From Nilaparvata lugens (lineage: Eukaryota; Arthropoda; Insecta; Hemiptera; Delphacidae), in NCBI RefSeq assembly GCF_014356525.2, contig NC_052506.1:16990486-17054485 (forward strand): 64,000 bases of DNA. The letters run 5' to 3'. The notes beneath the pieces are model-generated. The model did no database searches. It was not told where the DNA came from and was given only the letters and a program-made list of their open reading frames with translations. Numbering within the stretch: the first letter of the stretch is position 1; every line of letters starts with the position of its first letter. The position numbers and the translations under genes were made by a program. Of this stretch, positions 53,316 through 64,000 are shown in pieces.

Positions 53316-53500
53316 CACAGTGGAGCGGCGAATGTAGCTTCAAGCTTGAGAGTGTGAATTCAATGCATTCAATTGAATGGTGGGGCACTCTGGTGGCGAA
53401 TAGTGGAACGGTATGTTTTGACCCATTCAATACATGCATTACATTCTACACTCTCAAGCTTGAATTTACGTACGGCGCTCAACTATGTTTGCACCTTCAC
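53316..53500. mobile_element. MITE, GTAGCTTCAAGMTTGAGAGTG family (copy 2)
   Basis: Left block TGTAGCTTCAAGCTTGAGAG and right block CTCTCAAGCTTGAATTTACG are inverted. Sequence between them (GGTGGCGAATAGTGGAACGG) matches the 42.8-kb copy. It lies just upstream of the first seen CNTD1-like exon. Confidence 0.72.
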
Positions 53501-55650
53501 ATATAGGTAGAGTTACGATAGAGTATTACAAAATTGTATCATAATTATAATAATACGTTACTGTAACATACTTTCGAAAACAACATGTTTGCCTTACTAC
53601 CTATTATAAAACTTAATACTATAAAACCAAACCCGAGGTGCAGGGAATTTGGATATACCCCGTAGCAGACTGACCGGGACTAAAAGGAGCTTCCCCATAG
53701 CAGCACCTAAATTCATCAATCACTCCCCAAGTCTGTGAAGGATGCCGGAAAACTGATTTTTAAATGCACGATGCCTCTGAGAGAGTGGGAGCGAGTTGAA
53801 TAAAACAATACGGTACTGTATGCTGCCTTAATGAAGTCGACATCCCGGCCACCAATCCCATTCTATCATTGGTGTCTGGAACTGCTTTTTACACGGCTGT
53901 TGTTCTTATATGGTGGTCTAATCTAATAAAATAAGCATTTAACATGGAAATGTTAACATCAAAATTTAACATGCGTATGCTGAACTTGCTCATGCAATTG
54001 CTTGTTTTCAAGCTAAGACAGGCGCGTTGACCAGCTTCCCCCGTTGCATATACTTTTGCCGCTTGTTTTCACACTTATATTACCAGACCAAAAACATTGA
54101 CTATTGACGCTTGAAAAACATGATTGTTTCTGTGGCAGTTCTAACGAGGTTTGAAGCTGATACAACAAAGAAGTATAATTATTATTACTATGTGTAACTT
54201 TTATTTGTATGGATGGTATCCGCCTTTGAGTGGTGATTTTTTGTTTTATGTATTTTCTATTCTCTACGTAGAGCCACTGGGGAGATACTACTACATTACA
54301 AACAAACACGTAAGATAATGATGAACAATTCATATCTTAAATTAAAAATAAGAATGAAAAATTCGTTTAGATGAGTTATGAAACATAACTTTTATCTGTA
54401 CTCTCTTACCTGTTTTATATTATCCTATAGAAAAACAATAACAAAATATCAGGCTATTAGATTGACGATCAAGTCACTGAAAAGTTATGATTTATTATTT
54501 AACAATAATATGTAAATTATTGACCAATAATACAAACGAAAATTGAAGTAATTTTGTATTTGTAGCTGGGTGGCGCGGTTACCTATTCTGTGGCGCGGTG
54601 TGCCATTTCTTGTCTCTTCATAAAATATTTTTTGTTACTTCCGCTTCATATTCCAAAATTTTAATGGAATTGGATTTCATCAAGTAATCTAATAAATAAA
54701 ATTAAATCTTATTCTATTACTGTGGTAAAATATTGTTTTCAAGGTTTTGTCTGTTAATTAATTTTTTGTTGAATTAATTTAGACCTCTGTTTAGTGCAAT
54801 CACTTCTTGAAGTTTGTAATTGCTCGAATGCAGAGTAGTCATATACAACTCCTCGAAAAATGAACATTGATTGTAAATCATCAATATTTTGAGTTTGACT
54901 ATCATAAAAAATAAAATCCAATTTATAGATTTTATTATCTACTTTGAAGAGCTACCTTTGTAGTTCAGGAGAGCAACAAATAAATCAAATTAATGACAAG
55001 ATTACAATATTGAACAGTATTGTCCATTAGAACGAGCAAACATCGAACACGGAACAATGAGACTTGGAACATGGGAGTGATAAAAATAAACAAGAAATAA
55101 ATAACCTCAAAAATAAAAACGCTGTTCGAAACCATGCAAATTTTCTATGTTAATTCACTTAAAATTTGAACGATTTGAAAAATCTGTTATTATAACTTAT
55201 TCAAGTCATTCATCCTCAAATTTCTAATGAATTTGAATAAAATTTAGAGTGAATGGATTAAGTAGGTACCGTAGTCTGTTTTTACTTAGCACTTGAAGCA
55301 AGCTTCATAAACGTGAATATGTTCTTGAAAAACATTTTTAGGTCTGTTTCGGTGGTTAAAGATATTTCTCTAAAAACGGATTTCCTTAGGTGAGTAATAG
55401 TTGTTGAATATTTATTTATAAACCTAATTCCATGTCAAACTTTTGCCTTATAAAAATAGCTTACAATAATATTGTAAAACTCAAATGTAAATTAATATTG
55501 TAGTTGCTCAAATAGGCTACACTAAATAGACTATCGGTTCAGTTTTTATTAATTGAAGAGGACTTGAAAAGTAAGGTTACTTGAAACTTGATGTCTTCGT
55601 CCTTGACTGGGGGTACCACCAGACAGACTGTGTCAAAGGTTTTAAAATAG
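53501..55650. other. Stretch with no gene seen
   Basis: No supported exon. The missing N-terminal exon of the CNTD1-like gene may be here. Short open frames lack similarity and codon bias. Confidence 0.4.
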
Positions 55651-55659
55651 TGGCTACTC

Positions 55660-58600
55660 AGCCAGCTCAGTCAATGAATAAATTGGTTTATGCCTGTCTG
55701 ATGAGAGAGCAGAATCTTGTGCAAGGTTCATTTCTCACTTTAATTAGGAGTATGTTGTAAAATCTTAGTGCAGCTAATGAAAATTTCTCTGCGTGCTGGC
55801 CAACCGGCTGCGAGGAACTTCCAGATTGGTAGCATGGCGAGTGTTGTGGCTGTAAATTTCTTTTCTTCTCACCAACTTATGCTGATTGTCCCTGACATAG
55901 ATTAAGGAGGACAGGACATACTGACTGAATATGGTGAGAATTTTCAGTTCCTTGAAAAGTGGCCTACAATGATTTCTATGCCCTGCAAAAGAGATGATTA
56001 TGATTGCCTTTTTTGTAGGCCTAGTAGTAGTAGCACATCGTGACAAGAAGGTGCATGTCCCCACAGCAGTAGTCCATATCCAATGTAACTGTGAAACAGG
56101 CAATGGTAAGCTGATAACAGGAAGTCTCTGCAGACAATATGTCTCAGCTTAGCAGGTATATTACCCTGGACAATCTCTTGCAGACTTCTGTCACATGGTA
56201 GGTCCATCGCAACCTGCTGTCTATCCAGAAGCCCAGGAACTTTACAGGCTCTGCCTCCAATGTTGTCCTCTTTAGGGAACAGACCAGAAAGTTTGTTTTA
56301 TCGTCATTTAGCATCAGTTTGTTTGCTGCAAACCAGGTCCTGGCGACATTTAGTTGGAGAACCGATCTTTCCGCCGCTTCTTCCTCAGTTTTACCTCTAG
56401 CAGTCAATGTGGTATCATCTGCAAAGAGTATTGAGCTCTCGTTGTTTGGAAAGTCATTAAAAAGCAGGGGACCCAACACTGAGCCCTGTGGCACACCATG
56501 ATCCACATTTCTAATGCCTGATGAGGCTCCCTCAAGTGAGAACACTTGCCTTTTATTTTCTAGGTAGCTTCTTAGTGTGTTTAGTACTGTTCCCTGTACA
56601 CCATAATTCTCCAGCTTCTTGAAAAGTACACCAAGAGCACACAGTCGAACGCCTTGCTCAGGTCGCATAGCGCGATTGAAAGCAAATCTTCATACTCAAA
56701 AGCTGACTGTATTTTTTCTGTCAGGGCCATAAGTGCACTAGCAGTGGAACGACCACTTCTAAAACCATGTTGGGCCTGGTTGAGGAGGTTGTTTCTTACA
56801 AAGAAGTTTGTGATTTGCCGCTTCATCTCGGTTTCAATAACTTTGGACAATGTAGGTACCTACTATGGAAATAGGTCTGCAGTTTGATGGAAGTTCTGTA
56901 TTTCCCTTCTTATGAATTGGCAGAGCCCTTGCTACTTTCAATGTGTCAGGAAAAACTCCCAACCTGAAGCAATGATTGACTGCTGTAGCCATTTGCTCTG
57001 CGATGGGATCAATGGTGTCTTTCAATACAAATGTTGATAGGCCAAATGTGTCATGAGTTTTGAAATTTTCAGGCCCCTGACAATACATTTGACTCTATCA
57101 GTGGTTATTTCCTCCCATACATCCATCCTGTGTACCGTGTTAGTGACATTCTCCACCGGGTCAGTATCTGCCACAGCCATATTAGTCAATACTTCCTCGA
57201 CAGAACTCACAAAAAAGTTATTGAAATTGTCTGGACTGATATTAGACCTCACTCTTGGCTTTTTGGACGATGCCTGTTAATGACCTCCCAGGCAGCTCTA
57301 CAACTATTTGAAGCATTTTCAATGGTGCATGTATTATACACTCTTTTTGCTTGTCTCACCATTTGCCTGTACAGTTTGTTTTGTCTCAAATATTGTCCAT
57401 ACTTTTTCACTCTCCTCAGGGATCACTGCTGACTTGAAACAATGGTGTAGTAGTGTCACCAAGTTTTTTTGTTCAGCTAGATCTTCAGTAAACCATGATT
57501 TATCTCTTGGATAAGAATGATAACTACTTGTACCTCTTGGGTTTTTTCTTTTGGTTTTTGGAAAAACTGAGTTGAAGACACTCATGTATCCAGCAATCAA
57601 CATGTCAAAAGCAAATTCAGGTCTTGTCAGATTCACAACTTCTTCCCAGTCTATGCTGTTTAGCTTGCTGCATAAAAGAGGTCTGCTGCTGAAGCTGTAA
57701 TCTGAGTGCCATGTTGGTGGGGGTTCACTCCTCATACTCTGTTTCAATGACAGAACCACTGCAGAATGATCTGATAGCATGGGATCAATGACTTCAACCG
57801 TGCACTCCCAGGAATCAAAGTTTGTGACAACAGTGCCCAAGCATGCAGATCCTCTTGTTGGGAGCTGATTCACAATAAAAAACCCATGTCCTCGAAGAAG
57901 GTTTGTGAAGACATCTCTCTCCCTGGATGGGGCCTCCAGATGAATATTGAAATCTCCAATTATCAACCTTGAATCCTGCTTTTCAGAATCCTGCAGAGTG
58001 AAATCAGGAGATCCTCCAGAAGCTCCATGAATTGCTCGAAATCACCATCCGGTGAGCGGTAAATGGAGACCACAGTGATGGAATGTTCAATTACTTTGAT
58101 TGCCACAAGCTCCATTGATAGCTCCACACAGTGACTCCGAACATCCAACTCCACATACTTGATGCCTCTCTTCAAAAAAAAATTGCTGCTCCACAATTTC
58201 TGTGGATGCACCTTGAATAGATGCTAGCCAGATCCAGTCCACCAATATTCCCATAAAAATCAGCCTCCTCCTTTCTCAGTCAGTGCTCAGATACACATAA
58301 AATGCTGGGGTCAATTTCAATGTCCTCTATGAAAATCTCAAGTACATGTGATTTTGTTCTAAGACATTAGACATTCAAAAATATGAAATTCAGTTTCATG
58401 TCCAGTTTTCTCAGAACTTCTCCTGATCTTCTAAGTCTACTTCAGTACCCTCCCCTGAAACCTTTTGAATAAAAAACGTCTCAAAGTGATAAATCTAGGC
58501 CATTTCGTGCTATCCATTATTTCTTCTTTCTTGTTATATTCCACATCTAGCTTGAAACTACAATAGGTATCACTCTTGCTATCCAACTTTTCAATCATGA

Positions 58601-59358
58601 TAGTTTGATCTGGAAATGTCATAGACATGAAACTTTTTACATTTTCCTCGGTTGTTCCTTTCTTAACTTTATCCAGATGAAACCACGTCTTTTTTCTCCC
58701 ATCAGTATAGATTTAGGTCCTAATCATTCCACCTTTGTCCTTGCTATCTGATCTCTGCTTTGTGTATTTTTACTGTTGGTACAGTAAAAATACGTAGATA
58801 AGGTGTTTTTTCTTCTATTTTTATTTTTTCCTTTAGTTACAGTTTTTTATTTTGAATTTTCATTGTCTTCATTTTTATTTGTCAAATCACATACTTTTAT
58901 TCTACTTGAAAGAATGTTTGAATTCTTTTGCTCAGCCGAAAAAGCCGCGTTTATTAATTTGTTAGCATCAATTTCGTTTTTTGATTTGTCACTAGTTGCA
59001 TTAACATTTAATTTAAATGCATGTTCGTCACGATATATTTTCGTGTTGTCATTATTATTAAAATAGGTACAGGATGCATAGCACAAACATTAGAATTTAC
59101 TAATTCTTTTACACAAATTGAATTTACATTGTTTGTTACATGGGAGTTTGAAATAATTTCGTATTCACTTATTTCATTTGCATCTTGAACATGTAAAACT
59201 TGGGAATGTTCATGTACCTGTTTGTTCATAAACTGATTTGATTCTATTTGTTCAACACTCTTATTCAATTGCAAGTAATTTTTATTCATTTTACTCAGCT
59301 CGTCAAGAATTTCACTTAAAATAAAATGATCGTCACTGGTTGGGAAGCTTGAATTCAA
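55660..59358 (-). mobile_element. LINE with ORF1 and ORF2 remnants
   Basis: On the minus strand an ORF1-like part (59358-58437) has a Glu/Asn-rich region and a C-terminal SFKLDVEYNK with WPRFITLRRFLFK, as in some insect LINE ORF1s. ORF2 follows: an endonuclease start near 58390 (CLRTKSHVLEIFIEDIEIDP, SEH), SITVVSIYRSPDGDFEQF, IIGDFNIH and SDHSAVV; then RT (ELPSNCRPISIVGT, LCDLSKAFDCVLL, VPQGSVLGPLLF, LFADDTT), and a tail with NTRHATNLEVPRSRL near 55800. The FADD catalytic box is intact, but several frameshifts and stops break the frame, so it is inactive. Confidence 0.85.
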
Positions 59359-60374
59359 CTGGAAATATTGATTTGAACATTGGGTATAACAGTTTGATAA
59401 AACGGCTAAAGTGCATCACAAATACCAGTATGTTTCTAAGCTTTTATGATGTATTCTTGTGGTGTCTACAATTAGCAGTTACTATAGCTTTACTGAAGGT
59501 ACCTTCATACATTAGCTTTCCTATACAGATACAGACAATAAACTACCGGTATTTCAGTATTCTGCCATCCGCCAAAGGATTTGTTGACAAGGAAGTGCAA
59601 GCCAAAAATAACGCCCTCAATTCATTATTATTCTTCATCCTTAGCCCACACTTGTGGGATCGATGGCGTTAAAATAGAAAAACGAAAAACACTAACATAT
59701 TTAGAGCTGGGATTTTCTCCAAATTGTTGAAGATTTCTCGCACTGTGCTAATTTACAAGAAAGGTGACTCTTCTGTTATAACTAGCTATCGACCTATCTC
59801 AGTGATAAACCTACCTGCTTTTACTAAGATCTTTGAGACAGTTATGAAGATACAGCTAGTGGATTTTTTTGAATCCAATGGGCTCTTCTCAGATCTGCAG
59901 CATGGTTTCAGGAAGGGGAAGTCAACGATTACTTCAGTAGCGGAGCTGGTTGACAAAATACAGGGGGCCTTTGAGAGAGCCGGCTCTTTGTCCTTGACCC
60001 TATGCGACCTCAGTAAATCCTTTGACCGTGTGTCACATGAGATTGTACGAGGAAAAATTGAACGTTATGGTTTAAAAGAAGCTGTTCTCCAGACCCTTAG
60101 ATCTTATTTGAAAAATTGAAAACATCTCCATTAGAGGTGCAACATCAAGAGCTCAACTGGTGCGGCGGGGTGTGCCACAGGGCTCAGTGCAGGTTCCTGT
60201 GCTGTTTTTGGTCGCAATCAATGATCTTGATCTGGAGGGCAGGGCGCTGAAGTTTGTTGATGACTCCACCATCATCTCAACTGGCCAGGACCCAACTGCA
60301 TCACAACGGGAAGCTGACAGCCTGTTGTGAGGCAGCAGACAAACAGACTGCTTTTGAATGTGGATAAGACTCAA

Positions 60375-61026
60375 TATCGGGGACCGAGCTTCGCTCTGGA
60401 GTACATCAGCATAAACAAATTATTACGAAAGAAGAAATTATAATAACATTCATACATAAATGTTCTATCTAATCACAGTAAATTGAGTTTAATTCCCAGA
60501 GAAATGCAAAAATTTCCCTCACAAAGGCCCAGTTGCACAAAAGCCGGTTAAATTTTAATCCTGATTAACTTCACGTGAACCAAATCAGAGAAGACCATTT
60601 CAAAAAGATGGATCTACTGGAATTAATCAGGATTGGAAATAACCCGGCTTTTTTGCAACCGGCTCTAATTACCTGATTGAATGATTACAAAAGTTCAACA
60701 GCTGAGTCATAAATTTGACACAGTCCCACACACATGAACTCGCTCACTCACTTCCATCACCAACAGACGACGAAATAATTATTATCAGCTGTTTTTCCAA
60801 GGATGAATAATAATTATCCTTTTAATGTCCTTCAGCGAGTTTTCCCAGGGATGAGACCTAGTGCAATCGAATCTTTATATTATAAACCTACTATGTTCTG
60901 AATTTCGTGAGAATCGTTAGAGCCGTTTTCGAGATCCGGTGAAATACAAACATATAAACATCTAAACATCCAAACATGTTAACATCTAAACATATAACAG
61001 AAGTTGCTCGTTTAATAGTATAGGAT
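60375..61026 (-). mobile_element. Helitron-like or SINE-like repeat (copy 2, not split by the ACTTTCC element)
   Basis: Plus-strand ends TATCGGGGACCGAGCTTCGC and GCTCGTTTAATAGTATAGGAT match copy 1 at 44256-45454. It contains a different insertion, the GCCGGTTAA MITE at 60527-60665, and a short CATATAAACATCTAAACATC tandem at about 60950. It splits the LINE RT frame. Confidence 0.55.
60527..60665. mobile_element. MITE, GTTGCACAAAAGCCGGTTAA family (copy 2)
   Basis: Arms AGTTGCACAAAAGCCGGTTAA (first 20 bases shared with copy 1) and CCGGCTTTTTTGCAACCGG. Inserted inside the Helitron-like copy 2. Confidence 0.72.
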
Positions 61027-61805
61027 AGGCTGATTTGTTCCCTTAGCCGCAGCCAGGAGCGTGTCCCTGCTTGGATTCTTGGATTCACCATCGATCCAAG
61101 ACTCGCAAGGGTCACCTACCTGCTGCGAAAACTCATACAGATGGTGAGTAGGACCTACCTTGTGACTGTATATCATGCTCTTTTCCATAGCATTCTCAGC
61201 TATGGTTTGATGTTCTGGGGGCATGACTTGGTGACTCTCAGTGGACACTTAGAGCTTTGCGACTTCTTCACATCTTCACATCTACGGGAATAATGACCGT
61301 GTATGTGTACTTGTGTGCTGTGTTTGTGCATAATTCCTTCTTGTGCATAAAAAGTTGAGTACAAGAAGTGACTTCCATGACCACATTACTAGACACAGAT
61401 GTCTATTGGATGTGCCCTTCCGCCGGCTCTCAAGGACAAGTTATGCATCCCCTGCCTTGGCTCTGCGAGTCTATAACAGACTGCTAGATGGAGTGAAAGT
61501 ATTGACCTTGCCAGTATTCCGGTCCCAACTTAAGACCTGGCTTGCTAACCACCCTTTCTACTCAGTTGGGGAATTTTTTGAAGATGACCTATTGGACTTG
61601 GTCTAGTCAGGCTGCCGTTGGTGAAGAGGGAGGTAATTCAGGTATTATGATCACTACGTGTGAAATCCAACTTAAATAGTGGGTGTTAAACCATAAATCT
61701 CACTATAATACACCTAGCTTTGTCTGTTTTAACTCTTGTCCATTTCTAGTCTAGCCCATATGTTGTGTCAAGTCGTCATACATAAACTTATGAACACAAT
61801 AATAG

Positions 61806-62018
61806 CACAGAATACATACAGAATGGTAAGTCGGCTAGTATCCTGACGCTAAAATCCGCCATCTTGAAAGAAAGTCTAGCATTTTTAATAGTAGCGCTAA
61901 TTTTAATTTCTAACAAGATGGCGCAGTCACGTGACGTGGCCTTGGTGTACTCAAGTCTTGGCGGCATGTAAAATGCATTGGTTGGATTGATACTTTCCAT
62001 TCTGTATGTATTCTGTGA
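61806..62018. mobile_element. Fold-back element, CACAGAATACATACAGAATG termini (copy 2)
   Basis: Inverted ends CACAGAATACATACAGAATG / CATTCTGTATGTATTCTGTG; the interior shares AAAATCCGCCATCTTG, GATGGCGCAGTCACGTGACG and CATGTAAAATGCATTGGTTG with the 43.2-kb element. Confidence 0.75.
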
Positions 62019-62400
62019 TGATAGGTCCAGTCCTTCAAGCATTTGGTCACTACTCTCTCAAATGTACCCAATTCCAACTGCTCCGATTGTAATAGCATAA
62101 CTCCGATTTCTGGAGACGCACTCTTCAATTTCAATGAACTCTCGATGCCTGGTATTGTAGTGATACTCATCTGACCGAGTTACCTTGCCTTGTTTGTTCT
62201 CCTCGATGTTCATAAGGATGTCAACTGTCAAAATACCCTGCTCAACAAAACATATAATTGGGAAAATAAATGAGTTTCCATACCAGTGCGTTAAAATTTT
62301 CTATTGTTACAACTTGAATGATCATTATTTTGTTTGTCGTTTATACTGTTGTCCATGATTATGTTAACACATTTATAAAAATTATTTTAATTTTTTTCAG

Positions 62401-62652
62401 GAATACACCAGCCTTATCAGCAATAGCTCGAGTGCCATGCCAGTATTCAACGCAAATCACACCTAAAGAACAATCTGAAGTTAAACCGGCAGAGCCTGAC
62501 TATGATGCAAAGCTCAGCGCAGACATTACAAAGCAACTGATGCAGTTTTTCGATGAAAAGGACAACTGGGGTGCACAACGGGTTTACGTCGGTAGAGCCT
62601 GGAAAAAGGAAGAGCTACGTCTGAAAAGCAGCACCGACCTACATAAACTATG
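62401..62652 (+). CDS. MRPL47: Mitochondrial ribosomal protein L47 (uL29m), internal exon
   Basis: After acceptor TTTTTTTCAG the exon encodes a leader-like part (IARVPCQYSTQITPKEQSE) and the conserved core LMQFFDEKDNWGAQRVYVG, GRAWKKEELRLKS and STDLHKLW, diagnostic of the L29-family protein of the mitochondrial large subunit. Entry and exit phases are 2, if the donor is GTTTGT at 62653. Reading on gives FVL, which also resembles the family (LWYVLLKE), so the donor could be a few bases later. The upstream exon with the ATG and the downstream exons were not seen; the gene leaves the window. Confidence 0.85.
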
Positions 62653-64000
62653 GTTTGTTCTATTTTGCTCCAACATCCGAATTAAAAAAAACCTCAGTCA
62701 CAAAATGCAACCATTAATATGAGTTAACAGTTTAGTGTGAGTTGACTCATTTTTGCAAATCTGTATGTTGTGCTTATCATGAAGAAAACTTCTGTTTGGA
62801 TATGTTATTGAAGCAGGTTATGTAAATTATTATATTTTAGTTACAAACAGAAAGCTGCTAGTAGGAGAAGAAAGGTTTGCCCTTTCTCTCACACAATTAG
62901 CTCACATACTTTCTGGCTCATGTGAATTCTGGCAGCACTGTAGTCCATAAGCGCAATCCTACAAACTTAGGTTTTCACAGACTAATGGTTATAAGCATCC
63001 ACTGATCTGTACTATGTGCTGTCGGATTATCATCGGAAAAATTAGGAAAATGGACAACAATTAAACACGTGCATTATTTTTAAAGTTGAAGAGACAATAC
63101 CAGCTATTTGGCGTTCTTAATTCAGAATCCATATCCTCCCCGTGTTGGATTGTGGCATAATTTCCTCATTAAATTGAAAAAAAAACTCCCGCCACAGGTG
63201 CTTCTGACGTTTTTTGAAATCCCCTCCAGCTGCGTGCTCATAGCGACTAGTATATATTTTATCGATTTATAATTTGTAAATACATAATTTCAATTTTCAA
63301 TTTCATTTATTGCCAATTAGAATATTCAAGACATATTACAAACTCTTTATAATATGACATATCATTAAACATATAATTAAATAAATAAACATAATTACTC
63401 GTACATGTAACTGAATAAAATTGAAATAAAATATAAAATCTAGGTATCACCAGCAAAAAGAAAATCTTTGCTTGCTAGTGAAGTTTCAAAACAGTAAAAG
63501 AAAAAACATAATATTTCGAAATAATGCAGAAAATTTAGGTTAAATTCAACTAATAATTGCAATAGGAACATATATTAATATTTACATAACAGGAATACAT
63601 TACCGTAATTATGTTGATATTGTTCATAAAATATTATTGTAGTTAGCTTGTCGTGTTATCTCACATTACATTAGTCGCTCAAATGATTGGTTGAAGCCAG
63701 CTCTGCTAATTACCAGTTTTGATCTTCATAACAAGTTTCTGGTAGTTGAAAACCCACCTTCAGTGTAGGGCCCTTTTATATTATGTTTTCCTACAGTTAC
63801 CTTGAAAAGTGGCCATTCTGATTACAGAACGCAAAGAATCACTTCTCCGCTCTAGTGCGGGAATAGTATATTTCGCACCTAGGGCCGAAAATGAGATATT
63901 TCCGGCTCGAAATCGGTTTTTAAGTCCGAGGCCGTAGGCCGAGGACTAGAAAAGATTGAGAGCCGGAAATACATTTTTGCCCATGGTGCGAACGCTATTT
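62653..64000. other. MRPL47 intron to window end
   Basis: No exon matching the rest of MRPL47 was seen. The stretch is AT-rich and ends in a fold-back element. Confidence 0.45.
63855..64000. mobile_element. Fold-back MITE at window edge
   Basis: AATAGTATATTTCGCACCTA and GGGCCGAAAATGAGATATTT are mirrored by GCCGGAAATACATTTTTGCC and CATGGTGCGAACGCTATTT, around a GTCCGAGGCCGTAGGCCGAG hairpin. It may continue past the window. Confidence 0.65.

Larger units (their letters stand above)
59690..61610 (+). mobile_element. 5'-truncated LINE (RT domain), interrupted
   Basis: Begins within RT (TVLIYKKGDSSVITSYRPIS), continues with QHGFRKGKSTITSVAEL and TLCDLSKSFDRVSHEIV, then VPQGSVQVPVLFLVAINDL with a degraded FVDD box near 60257. 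The frame is interrupted at 60375 by a Helitron-like repeat and resumes at 61027 (GFTIDPRLARVTYLLRKL, YHALFHSILSYGLMFWGHD), ending with DVPFRRLSRTSYASPALALR and a stop at 61606. It is related to the minus-strand LINE beside it, but no endonuclease is present. Confidence 0.8.

Noticed and set aside
59340..59672. Plus-strand frame beginning MGSLNSTGN as a separate gene
   Set aside because: No recognisable domain; it is wedged between two LINE remnants and is probably part of one of them.
61012..61248. Minus-strand frame starting MSTESHQVMPPEHQ
   Set aside because: It is antisense to the LINE C-terminal region that reads sensibly on the plus strand.

Overview
The window looks like nuclear DNA from an insect, most likely a hemipteran such as a planthopper or leafhopper. 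Its genes are split by introns with GT/AG borders, the non-coding DNA is AT-rich, and introns and intergenic DNA are filled with short inverted-repeat (MITE-like) elements and decayed non-LTR retrotransposons. The hemipteran guess rests on remembered repeat types and on the presence of a CNTD1-like gene; it is an inference. No prokaryotic features, CRISPR arrays or rRNA were seen.

Layout. 1-24 kb (+): a HOIL-1/RBCK1-type RBR ubiquitin ligase, open at the left edge, with 11 visible exons. It has an unusually long N-terminal region with an extra NZF zinc finger, then an LTM-like helix, UBL, second NZF, RING1, a partial IBR and RING2 with the C-terminal Cys cluster. The exon expected to carry the first half of the IBR is not found. 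The last intron holds a nearly full-length but defective LINE (16.7-22.1 kb) and a TTAA-flanked fold-back element. 26.2-32.1 kb (-): a CDCA3 (Tome-1)-like mitotic gene with four coding exons; a piece of its last exon is duplicated beside a MITE in the preceding intron. 32.5-34.2 kb: LINE debris, probably in the 5' intron or leader of that gene. 35.2-47.0 kb (+): a complete nine-exon RCC2 (TD-60) gene, head to head with the CDCA3-like gene. 49.8-53.3 kb (-): a CNTD1-like meiotic cyclin-box gene lacking only its N-terminal exon. 55.7-61.6 kb: two decayed LINEs in opposite orientation. 62.4-62.7 kb (+): one exon of mitochondrial ribosomal protein MRPL47, whose gene runs off the right edge.

The host genes do not form one pathway, but CDCA3-like and RCC2 are both mitotic and share a short divergent promoter region, and CNTD1 acts in meiosis. 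I saw no new defence or metabolic system. The most original observations are the MITE-associated duplication of the CDCA3-like terminal-exon splice site, which reads in frame to a stop; the enlarged HOIL-1; the missing IBR exon; and a three-level nested transposon with a related uninterrupted copy 16 kb away.
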